This document shows positions 1 through 7,910 of a stretch of 29,058 nucleotides of DNA, in pieces (positions within the stretch are counted from its first letter, which is position 1; every line of letters starts with the position of its first letter). The stretch comes from a virus: positions 1-29,058 of IMG/VR virus record IMGVR_UViG_3300037882_001839. The stretch is one strand, 5' to 3'. The position numbers were made by a program, and so were the translations under genes. The notes under the pieces are model-generated. The model was not told the origin of the DNA. It saw only the letters and a list, made by a program, of their open reading frames with translations, and ran no database searches.

Positions 1-10
1 CCGCAAGATA

Positions 11-295
11 ATGTGTTGGATTGAAGGACTGGGCGAAACGCTCTTTGAATGCAAAAACCCTGAAGAAGCCAGGAAAGCTGCGATTGTCTTAAGTGGACTC
101 AAAGCCGAACTTATAGCCGAGAGGGAAAAGAATAAGGTGGCGGTGGAGACGTTGAAACACTATGCCGACGAAGGTAACTGGACTTCTAGAAAAGACGGAT
201 TTCCCGCTGATCACAAACTCCCCAGAACACCTGGTTGTCCAGAGCCTGGGTCAAGCGCAGCGCAAGAAGCCCTTGCCAAGATGGCGGTGGAATAA
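11..295 (+). CDS. Hypothetical phage early protein, C-terminal part (5'-truncated by window edge)
   Basis: The frame is open to the first bases of the window (codons R-K-I precede the first Met), so the true start may lie upstream and this may be only the C-terminal part. The visible 94 residues begin with a helical, charged segment (about 15-50), followed by a 'HYADEGNW' motif and an Ala-rich tail ending 'AAQEALAKM'. In many phage small proteins a Tyr-Ala-Asp...Asn-Trp motif is followed by a Gly/Ala-rich 'AxxAL' end, so I group it loosely with those; the function is unknown. It is on the plus strand, like the early genes at the far right of the window, which would fit a circularly permuted genome in which the early block continues into this gene. 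Coding is likely; identity is unresolved. Confidence 0.5.
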   Translation: MCWIEGLGETLFECKNPEEARKAAIVLSGLKAELIAEREKNKVAVETLKHYADEGNWTSRKDGFPADHKLPRTPGCPEPGSSAAQEALAKMAVE

Positions 296-360
296 GTTGA
301 AAGGTGAAAAAATGAGATTAGTAACAAGAGTTCGAAAAAAACCAATACGGAGTTTAACAT

Positions 361-783
361 ATGAAAACAAAAACAATCGCCTATTTAATATTTATCATCT
401 TTGCATCGTGTGCAGGTGGCACCACTGAACAAGACGATCTAAACATTGATGATGCCCCAATCGAAGGAGTGTGGGCCTTACAGTCAAATGCGTGTAACGA
501 GTTTTACGCCTGGGATCCAGTGGTCCAAGTTAACTTTTTGTCCACTCTATCACCAGGCCTGGATATTTACGGGGTTACTTCATCGTTTGGTTTTTTCTCT
601 ATTGTGATTGAGCCAATCTCTGGCGAGTTTTACACATGCGTAGTTCCGCAGGGGGAGCTAGATATAACAAAATGTGATATTTTGTGTGCTGGCGCAGTGT
701 CAGGCAATCAGGTAGATTTGTTGTGTCAAACTGATTTTGACAGGCTTAATACTTGCGGCCCCGTGGTGTATAATATAAACTAG
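361..783 (+). CDS. Putative phage-encoded lipoprotein (moron candidate)
   Basis: The 140-residue protein starts with a short basic segment (MKTKT), a hydrophobic stretch (residues 6-14) and a lipobox-like 'FASC' with Cys17, so it looks like an exported, lipidated protein. The mature part is acidic just after the Cys, then rich in beta-type residues, with several Cys (near residues 45, 93, 105, 109, 123 and 132) that could form disulfides in the periplasm. A GGAG ribosome site lies about 8 bases before the ATG. The gene is on the plus strand and ends directly against the end of the minus-strand lysis block, a typical spot for an independently expressed moron. Known phage lipoproteins of this size act in superinfection exclusion or host-surface change; applying that here is inference. 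I recognise no family. Confidence 0.6.
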   Translation: MKTKTIAYLIFIIFASCAGGTTEQDDLNIDDAPIEGVWALQSNACNEFYAWDPVVQVNFLSTLSPGLDIYGVTSSFGFFSIVIEPISGEFYTCVVPQGELDITKCDILCAGAVSGNQVDLLCQTDFDRLNTCGPVVYNIN

Positions 784-1029
784 TCAGTCGATTTGCAAAA
801 GCCTAATGCACCGTAATAGTTCTACTGTTTCCACAAAGTCTGCAGTTATGTAAGCGCGTTCTTTTAAACCACGCGCTATTTTTTTATCAACTTCTTCAAT
901 GACTGCCCACTTGCACGGAGCGTCACTCTTTGGGGACGGTATCTGAATCACTTTTTGGCACTGTGTTAGCGTTAGCAGCATTATTATACTCGGCCAAAAA
1001 TTCATCATAAGTCGCATTAATAACTTCAT
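784..1029 (-). CDS. Candidate outer-membrane spanin subunit (Rz1-like lipoprotein)
   Basis: This is an 81-residue protein with an N-terminal hydrophobic segment (about residues 9-22) ending in 'LTLTQC' (Cys24), followed by a short Pro-containing stretch (IPSP) and a charged helical tail. This is the plan of an o-spanin lipoprotein, although Gln just before the Cys is not a standard lipobox residue. The ATG at 1029 has an AGGGG ribosome site 8 bases upstream. The gene starts inside the preceding gene (923-1171) and overlaps it by 107 bases in another frame, the arrangement seen in Rz/Rz1 pairs. It is the last gene of the late block and meets the plus-strand lipoprotein tail to tail. In the family, o-spanin and i-spanin bridge the periplasm and fuse the two membranes at the end of lysis. 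Family recognition rests on architecture, not on a signature motif. Confidence 0.5.
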   Translation of the reverse strand: MKLLMRLMMNFWPSIIMLLTLTQCQKVIQIPSPKSDAPCKWAVIEEVDKKIARGLKERAYITADFVETVELLRCIRLLQID

Positions 1030-1171
1030 AGGACTTGCCCCTATTTACTTTTGTTTTCGCGTCAAGCTTAAGCACTTCATTTTCGATATCGAGTAGGCTC
1101 TGTTTTTTTCCTAAAACAAAGCCTACCGCTATCAATACAGCGTCTAGTATTTTTTTTAATAACTCAATCAT
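923..1171 (-). CDS. Candidate inner-membrane spanin subunit (Rz-like)
   Basis: The 82-residue protein has an N-terminal membrane segment (about residues 5-21, ending GKK), then a charged helical region (about 22-75) that could form a periplasmic coiled coil. That is the layout of an i-spanin, although it is shorter than lambda Rz. Its ATG overlaps the stop of the upstream 50-aa gene as ATGA, implying translational coupling. The candidate o-spanin starts inside its 3' third. Together with the endolysin and two other small membrane proteins it forms a five-gene lysis cassette at the end of the late operon. It could instead be a small holin-like membrane protein; the nested partner with a lipoprotein-like N-terminus favours a spanin. 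Confidence 0.5.
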   Translation of the reverse strand: MIELLKKILDAVLIAVGFVLGKKQSLLDIENEVLKLDAKTKVNRGKSYEVINATYDEFLAEYNNAANANTVPKSDSDTVPKE

Positions 1172-1320
1172 TTGAATTTGTTGATTGTGTCTTTAGCAAG
1201 GTTAACCACAACCTGCGCAATTGAATTTGACTTAATCCAAGGAATTATTGCCAACAGCTCACTAGTCGCTAAGGCAAAGCCTAGTATCACCGCTTGATTT
1301 GCTACCATAAATTCTACCAT
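1168..1320 (-). CDS. Small 50-aa membrane protein (holin candidate)
   Basis: A 50-residue reading frame starts at an ATG preceded by a very strong GGGGGAG ribosome site and ends in TGA overlapping the next gene's ATG. The product has one hydrophobic segment (about residues 10-28, from 'AVILGFAL' to 'AIIPW') followed by a basic, amphipathic C-terminus (KDTINKFK). Similar roughly 50-residue single-pass proteins occur in phage lysis cassettes and are often proposed as holins or pinholins. The position between endolysin and spanins supports that, but the sequence alone cannot prove it. The other holin/antiholin candidate in this cassette is the protein at 1713-2015. Confidence 0.55.
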   Translation of the reverse strand: MVEFMVANQAVILGFALATSELLAIIPWIKSNSIAQVVVNLAKDTINKFK

Positions 1321-1333
1321 ATCTCCCCCTTTG

Positions 1334-1696
1334 TTATTTTACTCCGTTATGTTCAAAAGAAAAATGATTGCCATCTTGTCTTTTAAAATCACCACCCCAA
1401 GCGCAGGCAGGGTCTAAAGTTTTCCAATAATCGCCTAGTTTTTTGTAGGCTTTGCTATCTGATTGATATTGAAAAACACCAGAATCTAGGTCTTTAATGA
1501 AAAGGTTTAAATCTACGGCTAGACGTTGTGTGTGTAAGCTGTTGGCAATGCCAGTGCCTTTTTTTGCGTTCAATGCTGCTTGTTCTGGCGTTCTGTACGC
1601 CTCGCCAAAAGTCAATGCGTAGCCCTTAGAATAGGCCCAAAAAATCAACCTTGAGATCAGCAAAGTAAACCGTTGCTGCTTAGATGATAATTCCAT
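1334..1696 (-). CDS. Endolysin, M15 family L-Ala-D-Glu peptidase type
   Basis: The 120-residue protein matches single-domain M15 endolysins (T5 endolysin type) that cut the peptide stem of peptidoglycan using zinc. It opens with 'MELSSKQQRF', contains 'FGEAYRTPEQA' (31-40), then 'SLHTQRLAVDLNLF' giving the zinc ligands His55 and Asp62, and 'WGGDF...DGNHFSF' with catalytic-type Asp108 and zinc ligand His111. The Asp-x-x-His spacing is the same as in T5 endolysin. I chose the ATG at 1696 rather than an in-frame start at 1738, because the family begins at this Met-(x)-x-S-x-x-Q motif and the longer form would overlap the preceding gene. There is no signal peptide, so it needs a holin to reach its substrate, and small membrane proteins flank it on both sides. 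Confidence 0.88.
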   Translation of the reverse strand: MELSSKQQRFTLLISRLIFWAYSKGYALTFGEAYRTPEQAALNAKKGTGIANSLHTQRLAVDLNLFIKDLDSGVFQYQSDSKAYKKLGDYWKTLDPACAWGGDFKRQDGNHFSFEHNGVK

Positions 1697-1712
1697 AATG
1701 ATTCCATAATGA

Positions 1713-2015
1713 CTAAAGTTTATAAGCCAAGTAGCCAATAATACCGCTGATTAAAATCACTACTGTGCTAATACCAAAAGTAGCAACGGAGCGGGTTAAA
1801 TCTTTATTAGATTGCTCGCATTCATGCCGTACTGTGTTATCACCCTCCATAATTTTCTTATCTAAGTTATGATAGAGATCATTAAAATAATCCAGGCGAT
1901 TAAATATTTTTTCTACAGCTAGCTTATGATCGTCTTGATGCTTCATCATGCGGCACTGCATGTTTTCAATTTTCACAAGCTGAATTTCAATACTGCGTTT
2001 TTGTTTTTCATCCAT
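1713..2015 (-). CDS. XhlA-like membrane protein with coiled coil and C-terminal TM (holin-associated candidate)
   Basis: The 100-residue protein has a charged, helical N-terminal three-quarters (residues 1-75, rich in Lys, Glu, Asp and Asn with a heptad-like spacing of hydrophobics) and one C-terminal membrane span (about 77-98, 'FGISTVVILISGIIGYLAY'). This matches the plan of XhlA-type phage proteins, which work with holins in lysis, and of some tail-anchored holin partners. It lies directly upstream of the endolysin (17 bases between its stop and the endolysin ATG) and downstream of the tail-fibre genes, the usual position for the first gene of a lysis cassette. The family assignment rests on topology and position only. 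Confidence 0.55.
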   Translation of the reverse strand: MDEKQKRSIEIQLVKIENMQCRMMKHQDDHKLAVEKIFNRLDYFNDLYHNLDKKIMEGDNTVRHECEQSNKDLTRSVATFGISTVVILISGIIGYLAYKL

Positions 2016-2044
2016 AAATCAGTGACTCGTTAATTGTGTTGATT

Positions 2045-2287
2045 TTAAGCTTTCAAAAAACCAACATCAGACTCTAACGCAGAAACTTTATCTTTCAATT
2101 CCTGCAATGCTTCTTGTTCTGTCAGTGATGCAGTCTGATAAATTAATTTTTGATAAGTTTTCGGCAACTCCCCATCTATAATTTCAAATGCGCCGGGCAC
2201 ATCTGTAAAACAAGGATGCGTGGTCAAATCGCTTAAGGTTGTCTCGACCACTGTATAATCGGTGCCAATTTGATGTATGTGTGCCAT
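2045..2287 (-). CDS. Small protein downstream of tail fibre (tail-fibre accessory candidate)
   Basis: The 80-residue product starts at the ATG at 2287, five bases after the stop of the large tail fibre gene. A longer in-frame start at 2317 would overlap the fibre gene and adds a poor N-terminus. The protein is acidic, with a globular N-terminal part ('HIHQIGTDYTVVETTLSDL') and a C-terminal helix (about 55-80) with a heptad-like pattern. Small genes in this position often encode tail-fibre assembly chaperones or minor fibre components, but I see no family motif and give no gene name. Confidence 0.55.
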   Translation of the reverse strand: MAHIHQIGTDYTVVETTLSDLTTHPCFTDVPGAFEIIDGELPKTYQKLIYQTASLTEQEALQELKDKVSALESDVGFLKA

Positions 2288-2292
2288 AATAA

Positions 2293-4458
2293 TTAAGCCG
2301 TAAAGTAGTGACCCCATATTTGTGCAGTTCTTGCTGCAACGGACGCAAATACTACATGAAACTCATATGCTGTATCACCAGCGTTTCTTCTAAATGCACC
2401 TGCACCATTTGAGGCGTTTGATGTCTCTAAGGCGGAGCAATAACCATGCGCTGCAAATATTCTTTCAGACCCATTAGCCCCTGACACCCATTCAACCGGG
2501 TTTGGCATGTCAGACGGTTTTTCCATTTGTACGGCAGTTAATGCAGAGCCAGCCGTGCCATAAGTTAAATAAATCTGATAAAAGACACAATTTCCTATTT
2601 GGGTCCATTGGTATCCGTGATCGGTAGAACCAGACGGGGCCGTTGTACCTGTCCAAGTAATGGTTGACGCATAGACTTGCCATGCTGGTGGATGACGAAA
2701 AGTGTGAGTGGTCCAAGTGTCCGTTGCAGTTCTGACCGGAAAAACGTCTGTTGTACTAAGTGCCTCAATTGCAGACAGATCATTTGCTAATGCCAGAGTT
2801 GGATTGCCTGATACCCCGTTACCATTTGAAACTGATATTCCAGCGGCTGGCCCAATGAGAGTCCTGCCTGTAAAAGTATCGGCTGCCGTTTGTGTCAGTA
2901 GCCCGTTTGTGTTGTACGCCGCAAATGCTGTTAGTGTGGCATCAAATGCCTGTACGTCTGTTCCTATGACTACGCCTAAATTTGTCCTTGCACCCGATGC
3001 GGTGCTTGAGCCGGTACCACCGTCTGCAACTGCCAAGTCTGTTATTCCAGTGATGGAACCGCCGGTAATGGTAACGTTTGAATCTGCTTGCGTTGCAATG
3101 GTGCCCAGGCCAAGTGTGGTGCGTTGGGCTGCCGCGTTAGCATCGTCTAAAATTGCGCGGCCTGCCGCCGTGCAATCAATTTCTTCGACATCACCAGAAC
3201 CAGCAGTTGACCTGCCAAGGATTTTGTCAGTAGCAGAAACGTTTTGCATTTTGGCATACGTCACTGCATCATTGGCAATGGTGGCCGCAAATGATCCTGT
3301 CCCTGATCCTGTAACATTACCAGTCAGCGTAATTGTCTGATCCCCTGTGTTTGATCCTGTCAAAGTAGTATCGCCGCTAAGTGTGATCGTCCTATCTGAG
3401 TCGCCTGTCGCAATATTTAAAATGCGGTCTGCCGACAAATTAGATGCGGGCTTAAGATTAAGCGTGTGTGAGGCGTCTGTGTCTTTTACTTTTAACGACG
3501 CATTATCGACTGTTATTGCGCCGCCTGTAATCGTCACATTTGATGCCGCTTGCGTTGCAATGGTGCCAAGTCCTAAATTTGTGCGGGCAGTTGCAGCAAC
3601 AGCAATGTCAGACAAATTATTTGCTACCTGACAAAAAACGGTAGACGCTTGCGTTGCTGCGGTCCCAAGCCCTAAGTTTGTTCTAGCTGTTGAAGCTGAA
3701 GCAACATCAGATAAATCATTTGCAGTCTGGCAAAAAGCAGAATTGTTTTGTACCGCAGCAGTTCCAAGCCCCAGTGTTGTCCGTTGTGCCGTTGCATTAG
3801 CATCGTCTAAAATTGCGCGGCCTGCCGCTGTACAAGGAACCTCTTCTATGACACCGGACCCGGCTGTAAATCTGCCAAGCAGTGTGTCAGTAGCAGAAAC
3901 GTTTTGTATCTTTGCGTATGTGACCGCTTGACTTGCTATTGTGGTTGCAAATGAACCAGTTCCCGTGCCTGTTACATCGCCGGTAAGTGTTATAGTTTGG
4001 TCACCTGTGTTAGTGCCGGTTAACGTCGTGTTGCCGCTTAGTGTCACCGTTCTATCTGCGTCGCCTGTTGTAATTGTGAGTGTGCGCTCAGCAGTAAGAT
4101 TGCTGCCAGCATTTATAACGAGCGCGTGAGATTCATCACTGTCTAAAATTTTTAATCCGCTTTGCCCAATGGTTATTATGTCAACACCTGTCACAGCCCC
4201 AGTGTCTGAAATTAAAACAAGACAATCTTGAAGCAGTTTGCCGCTTGTTGTATCATACCTGGCAACGGCGTTATCTGTAGCTGATGCAGGACCAACAACG
4301 TCACCAGTACCAGCCACGGCGACAAACTCAAGAGCTGATTCGCCGGCGTTGACACGCGCAACCTTAGCCGCTTGCCCTGCGTACGTGTCAGGCGTATCTG
4401 TTAAAGTTAAGAACGACGATGCTCCACCGCCACCGCCACCGCCACCAGAAACCGGCAT
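2293..4458 (-). CDS. Large repetitive tail fibre/spike protein
   Basis: This 721-residue protein is the main receptor-binding fibre candidate. It begins with a poly-Gly linker (eight Gly at residues 5-12), then a 'TLTDTPDTYAGQAAKVARVNAGESALEF' phage fibre segment. Thr/Gly/Ala-rich beta repeats follow, such as 'TITLTGDVTGTGTGSF', 'LLGRFTAGSG', 'CTAAGRAILDDANA' and 'RTTLGLGTAA', seen at least twice each. Two blocks of about 80 residues (around 155-235 and 370-450) are clear duplicates, also visible at the DNA level near 3150-3330 and 3790-4000. The C-terminal 130 residues have a different, non-repetitive composition, with Trp, Tyr and Cys, and probably form the globular tip. In the family, trimeric beta-helical or triple-stranded fibres bind cell-surface sugars or proteins. 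It is transcribed with the virion genes just before the lysis cassette. Confidence 0.82.
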   Translation of the reverse strand: MPVSGGGGGGGGASSFLTLTDTPDTYAGQAAKVARVNAGESALEFVAVAGTGDVVGPASATDNAVARYDTTSGKLLQDCLVLISDTGAVTGVDIITIGQSGLKILDSDESHALVINAGSNLTAERTLTITTGDADRTVTLSGNTTLTGTNTGDQTITLTGDVTGTGTGSFATTIASQAVTYAKIQNVSATDTLLGRFTAGSGVIEEVPCTAAGRAILDDANATAQRTTLGLGTAAVQNNSAFCQTANDLSDVASASTARTNLGLGTAATQASTVFCQVANNLSDIAVAATARTNLGLGTIATQAASNVTITGGAITVDNASLKVKDTDASHTLNLKPASNLSADRILNIATGDSDRTITLSGDTTLTGSNTGDQTITLTGNVTGSGTGSFAATIANDAVTYAKMQNVSATDKILGRSTAGSGDVEEIDCTAAGRAILDDANAAAQRTTLGLGTIATQADSNVTITGGSITGITDLAVADGGTGSSTASGARTNLGVVIGTDVQAFDATLTAFAAYNTNGLLTQTAADTFTGRTLIGPAAGISVSNGNGVSGNPTLALANDLSAIEALSTTDVFPVRTATDTWTTHTFRHPPAWQVYASTITWTGTTAPSGSTDHGYQWTQIGNCVFYQIYLTYGTAGSALTAVQMEKPSDMPNPVEWVSGANGSERIFAAHGYCSALETSNASNGAGAFRRNAGDTAYEFHVVFASVAARTAQIWGHYFTA

Positions 4459-4459
4459 T

Positions 4460-4840
4460 TTAAACCACCAATCCTTTTAAAACTGTTAAGTATAAAGTTA
4501 TTGTTCCAGAGCTTCCTGTACCAACAACCGTGTATTGAATTTTTTTGCCGGTACCTAATACAAAGGGGTTCACCACGCTCAGCGTATGGGTAATGTTTTT
4601 TCCTACTGTTAAACTGGCCAGAATCCCTTCACCCGCAGTAAGAATTGTTGTAACCGTTGTGTCGTTTGTTTGTATAGCAACCGATGTCAGCCCAACGGCG
4701 GCCACTTTTGTATAAAGCCCGTGTGGAATAACTATGGATTGCTCGCTCGCTGTGCAAATATCATAAGTGCCTGCGGCTTTCGCACAATCAATGTCAAACG
4801 CTTGCGTTAGGGAATAAAATCCCGATGATAGTAATGGCAT
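4460..4840 (-). CDS. Small virion/fibre-associated protein, unknown
   Basis: The 126-residue product is Thr/Val/Gly-rich with alternating hydrophobic residues, predicting an all-beta fold. It has two Cys near residues 19 and 29 in the N-terminal third. It sits between another small beta-rich protein and the large tail fibre, and its stop lies one base before the fibre ATG, so the three are probably co-translated. Its role is unknown; a fibre base, decoration or tail tip protein would fit the context. I recognise no family. Confidence 0.6.
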   Translation of the reverse strand: MPLLSSGFYSLTQAFDIDCAKAAGTYDICTASEQSIVIPHGLYTKVAAVGLTSVAIQTNDTTVTTILTAGEGILASLTVGKNITHTLSVVNPFVLGTGKKIQYTVVGTGSSGTITLYLTVLKGLVV

Positions 4841-4843
4841 ATA

Positions 4844-5179
4844 TTAAAACTCCGCTATTGCTAAAATTGTACCTGCACCTGCGGCAATGCCGTTAATGGC
4901 GCCTGTAAAATAATCAAGCGTACTCATGTTGAATGCACCGCCTGGCATTATCGTGACGCCGGTATCAATCACAGCAGTGCCGCCAAAATTCAGCGTTACT
5001 CTGTTTGAGGAACTGGTATTAGTGATTATTAAACTTTTTCTCGACGTGTTTGCACTGACAACAGTCGCACTTGAAGTCGAAAGAGTGACAGTGGAGTGCG
5101 TAGGAGTTGAACTATATGTTCCCCTCTCCGGCACCCAATTAGATCCATCCCATACTAGCCCATTAGATAAACCACCCAT
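4844..5179 (-). CDS. Small beta-rich structural protein, unknown
   Basis: The 111-residue protein opens 'MGGLSNGLVWDGSNWVPERG', a short 'WDGxxWVP' start like those of phage fibre and tail-tip proteins. It continues with Thr/Ser-rich beta strands ('STVTLSTSSATVVSAN', 'SLIITNTSSSNRVTLNFGG') and a Gly/Ala-rich end. The pattern 'RKSLIITNTS...VTLNFGGTAV' resembles small beta-barrel decoration proteins that cap phage fibres. It lies between the internal/ejection protein candidates and the fibre genes, four bases upstream of the next gene. The function remains an inference. Confidence 0.55.
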   Translation of the reverse strand: MGGLSNGLVWDGSNWVPERGTYSSTPTHSTVTLSTSSATVVSANTSRKSLIITNTSSSNRVTLNFGGTAVIDTGVTIMPGGAFNMSTLDYFTGAINGIAAGAGTILAIAEF

Positions 5180-5206
5180 TTTTTATTTTTCTTCCTGCCG
5201 AATTTC

Positions 5207-6997
5207 CTAATTATTATTTGCCGTAATGCCGATTGCTTTTATTAAAATCTTTAAAGGCTCTGATCCTAAAAATGCACCGGAGTTCACCTGGTCCAATGTT
5301 TTTTGTGCGTATGGCTTCAGATTAAACTGCCCAGGCTCAAAAGGTTTTACTTGTGGCGCAATACCTGGTTGAAATACCTGTGCCTTCATAGGCTTTGATG
5401 CTCTAACAATATTTTGCTCTGCTTTAACTATGTCACCCCAAACATCTTTGCCAAAAAGATTTTGCAATGATTCACGTCCGTATTTGTCTAGTGCCCCGCC
5501 AAAAGAGGTGGCCGATGATGACGATCTTGCTAAATCATTCAGTACAACATCTTGAATTGGTTTTCGTAGAGCAGGCTGTTTTGTAATTATTTCGCTTATT
5601 TTACTTCCAGAAAAAACATTTCTTGCAGAGTCAACAATTTGCTCAGAAGTTTTTTCACCCAAAGATTCAAAAAATTCAAAAATCGGTTTGTTCTCACTAA
5701 ATGATTTTTTTACAGACTTTACTAGGGCTGCTTCTTCTGGAGATGCTATTACCTCCAAAGCATCATTAAGATTGTTTCTTGCAATATTATAAACCGAACC
5801 AAAAGCTTTGTTTTCCCCGCTCCTGCTTAACACTCCAAAATTTGCAAGTGATCCTAACTCTTTGAGCTTCCTGTTGAGCGTGATTAGAGTAGGGTTTTCT
5901 ACTAAATCTTTGCTAATGAGTGACAATCTTGTATAAAAAGATTTCAGCTCAGGAGCCCGCACTTTACCAATTGCCTTTTCTAAAATATTGCCTTTTACGT
6001 CAGTCAACCCAGCATCATTTAAAATTGAAAATATTTGTTGCCTCACCGGTTCGACTGATACTTTTGCGCCGCTGTTTTTATTTATGATTGGGTTTAAAAC
6101 CGCTCCAACATTTTCATTAAATGCCAATTCTGCACTTTTTGCACTGCTAACCAGATCTTGCCCAGCCGCTACCCTTGGCTGTGCCCCCATCTTTTGCGGC
6201 AACAATTTTATGCCTTCTTTTGCCTGCTGTTGCGCAGCTAATTTTGCGGCCTGTGCTTCTGCCTTTTTAACAAGAAAATCTGCCTTCCTCTGGCTTTCTT
6301 GCAGATTAAAATCCATGGCAACATCTGTTTTTGTTTGTTGAAAGGCCGATCTCCTTGCATCCTCAGCAACATTAAACGCAGTTTTTGCAGCAGCTTCTTT
6401 TGCAATCCGCATTTTTTTGATCGCTGGACCAATTGGCAAAACGCCAGCGGGATTTAAGTTTTCAATTCCTTCTCTTACAAAATTAGAAAGCCCGCCAGGG
6501 ACCAAATTGTTTACAAACTTGGCAGCATTGCCAGCCCCTTTTAGCGTAGCACCAATGGCCTTGGCAGCAACACCGCCGCCCATATCCATAACAGAGTTTG
6601 TTAAAAAATCATCAAGAGTGTTGTATGTTGACTGCCCCAACGTTTCTCTGGGCGCATACCCAAGAGATTGTTTTAAATAACGCTCTGTTGCTCCACCTGC
6701 AGAACCTAACACCCCAGCGCCAGCAGCCGAGGTTAACACTGCCCCTGGCCCAGTAGGGGCGCCAGCGCCGGCCCCGATAATCCCACCGCCAATTGCCCCA
6801 ACAGTAGTTAATGGCCTGGCATCTAAAAATTGATTAAACTTACCACCAGGCTGAAAAAATCCTGGTTGAGATTGAACGCCAGTATCATTCTTAGGCACAA
6901 CCCCGCGCTCCCTTAATTTGCCAAGAATGACAGCTTTTTCAGTCGGCAATTTGCCGCGCTTCTCTAGCTCTAACATTATGTTTATGCGTTCATCCAT
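5207..6997 (-). CDS. Large internal virion / DNA-ejection protein candidate
   Basis: The 596-residue protein has a short helical N-terminus, a long Gly/Ala-rich hydrophobic segment (about residues 62-105, 'VGAIGGGIIGAGAGAP' and onward) with further Gly/Ala hydrophobic patches to about 170, and then a long Ala/Lys/Gln/Glu-rich helical region (about 195-275) and a mixed helical C-terminus. Amphipathic Gly/Ala segments plus long helices are typical of podovirus internal proteins that leave the capsid with the DNA and form a conduit across the envelope. The position fits: several adjacent proteins (7009-9415) also look like virion internals, and fibres follow. No catalytic motif is seen. It could alternatively be a tail-needle or tape-like protein. 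Confidence 0.55.
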   Translation of the reverse strand: MDERINIMLELEKRGKLPTEKAVILGKLRERGVVPKNDTGVQSQPGFFQPGGKFNQFLDARPLTTVGAIGGGIIGAGAGAPTGPGAVLTSAAGAGVLGSAGGATERYLKQSLGYAPRETLGQSTYNTLDDFLTNSVMDMGGGVAAKAIGATLKGAGNAAKFVNNLVPGGLSNFVREGIENLNPAGVLPIGPAIKKMRIAKEAAAKTAFNVAEDARRSAFQQTKTDVAMDFNLQESQRKADFLVKKAEAQAAKLAAQQQAKEGIKLLPQKMGAQPRVAAGQDLVSSAKSAELAFNENVGAVLNPIINKNSGAKVSVEPVRQQIFSILNDAGLTDVKGNILEKAIGKVRAPELKSFYTRLSLISKDLVENPTLITLNRKLKELGSLANFGVLSRSGENKAFGSVYNIARNNLNDALEVIASPEEAALVKSVKKSFSENKPIFEFFESLGEKTSEQIVDSARNVFSGSKISEIITKQPALRKPIQDVVLNDLARSSSSATSFGGALDKYGRESLQNLFGKDVWGDIVKAEQNIVRASKPMKAQVFQPGIAPQVKPFEPGQFNLKPYAQKTLDQVNSGAFLGSEPLKILIKAIGITANNN

Positions 6998-7008
6998 ATG
7001 GGCTTACA

Positions 7009-7899
7009 TTAAAGAAGCTTTAAAAGTTCCTCAGTCGTCATTTGATCATACTTGTCAGATAGCTTTTCCAATTCCTGCTTTTGCTGATTCACCTTCATAG
7101 CTGGAGGCAGATTTTCGCCACTTAACTTGATGCCTTTTCCTGTCTTGTCTTTGATAATACTTTGCAAATACTGCACTTGCTCTTCTCTGAGTTTTTTTGT
7201 TGGGGCAGCTAGCATCACAATAGCTTTGTTTATAGACTTGGCATCAGTTTCAGAAACTCGGTCTTGGCCCAGACCTAAGACTAGAAGCGGACCTGCCAGC
7301 TCAGCGTTTGCGTCAAACAATTCTTTTTCCGGTAAATATCCCATCTTTGCGTTAAAGGCATTAACTCCGCCCGTAATGTATTTTGATTTAAATCCAGTCT
7401 CGCCAGAGGGGATTTGCTTTGCAAAATTTATCAGCCCTTTTAGCGCGACAATTGCTGTATTGAATGTCGATTCCTTATCACCTGCCTTAGCCGCCTTACT
7501 CCCCGTCTTAAGTGCATTTGCTAAATCGACATTTCCCCCAGTAGCTTTTAACATCTCGTCATAAGTTAACTGTTCAATTGGCTTCCCAAAAAATTGCAAT
7601 GAGTCGAGAAGGGCTTTATTTCGCTGAGATTCAAATTCGCTTTGCGCGGTCAGATTAGCGGTTTTCTCTGTCTTGGCTTCAGCCGCTACCCCAGGCAAAT
7701 TCACAATGCCGTTTCTGCCAGTGATAACTACATTAGGCGCCTGAGGTGGACTGCCAAATGTTTTCTGCGGGTTGCCGCCATTCATACTAGAATTAACAAT
7801 TGCGCCAACTCCACTCGTGCTTGTTCTGCTGTTTGGTACAAAGCCGATAGGCTGTTGCTGTGTGGTGCTTCTTTGCTGACTAAATGGCACAAATGGCAT
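7009..7899 (-). CDS. Virion protein, unknown (ejection-module candidate)
   Basis: The 296-residue product has a disordered, Gln/Ser/Asn-rich N-terminus (residues 1-60) and then a globular, mostly helical domain with 'ALLDSLQFFGKPIEQLTYDEM' and 'KGLINFAKQIPSGETGFKSKYITGG' segments. A charged C-terminal coiled-coil-like end follows (from about 265, 'QKQELEKLSDKYDQM'). It lies between the 115-aa protein and the large ejection-protein candidate with gaps of about 10 bases, so it is probably part of the same set. I recognise no catalytic residues and no family name. Confidence 0.5.
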   Translation of the reverse strand: MPFVPFSQQRSTTQQQPIGFVPNSRTSTSGVGAIVNSSMNGGNPQKTFGSPPQAPNVVITGRNGIVNLPGVAAEAKTEKTANLTAQSEFESQRNKALLDSLQFFGKPIEQLTYDEMLKATGGNVDLANALKTGSKAAKAGDKESTFNTAIVALKGLINFAKQIPSGETGFKSKYITGGVNAFNAKMGYLPEKELFDANAELAGPLLVLGLGQDRVSETDAKSINKAIVMLAAPTKKLREEQVQYLQSIIKDKTGKGIKLSGENLPPAMKVNQQKQELEKLSDKYDQMTTEELLKLL

Positions 7900-7910
7900 T
7901 ATTTACTCCA

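Noticed and set aside
162-428. A plus-strand frame with an internal ATG at 312 preceded by AAAGGTG
   Set aside because: It overlaps both the first gene and the signal sequence of the lipoprotein; its product is basic and irregular. The lipoprotein frame is far better.
2293-2900. Tail-fibre end as the variable region of a diversity-generating retroelement
   Set aside because: No reverse transcriptase gene, no template repeat and no adenine-rich variable codons were visible in the window.
2708-3340. A 210-codon plus-strand frame opposite the tail fibre
   Set aside because: It is a shadow of the Ala/Thr/Gly-rich fibre gene; it is Val/Pro/Ala/Ser-rich and has no ribosome site.
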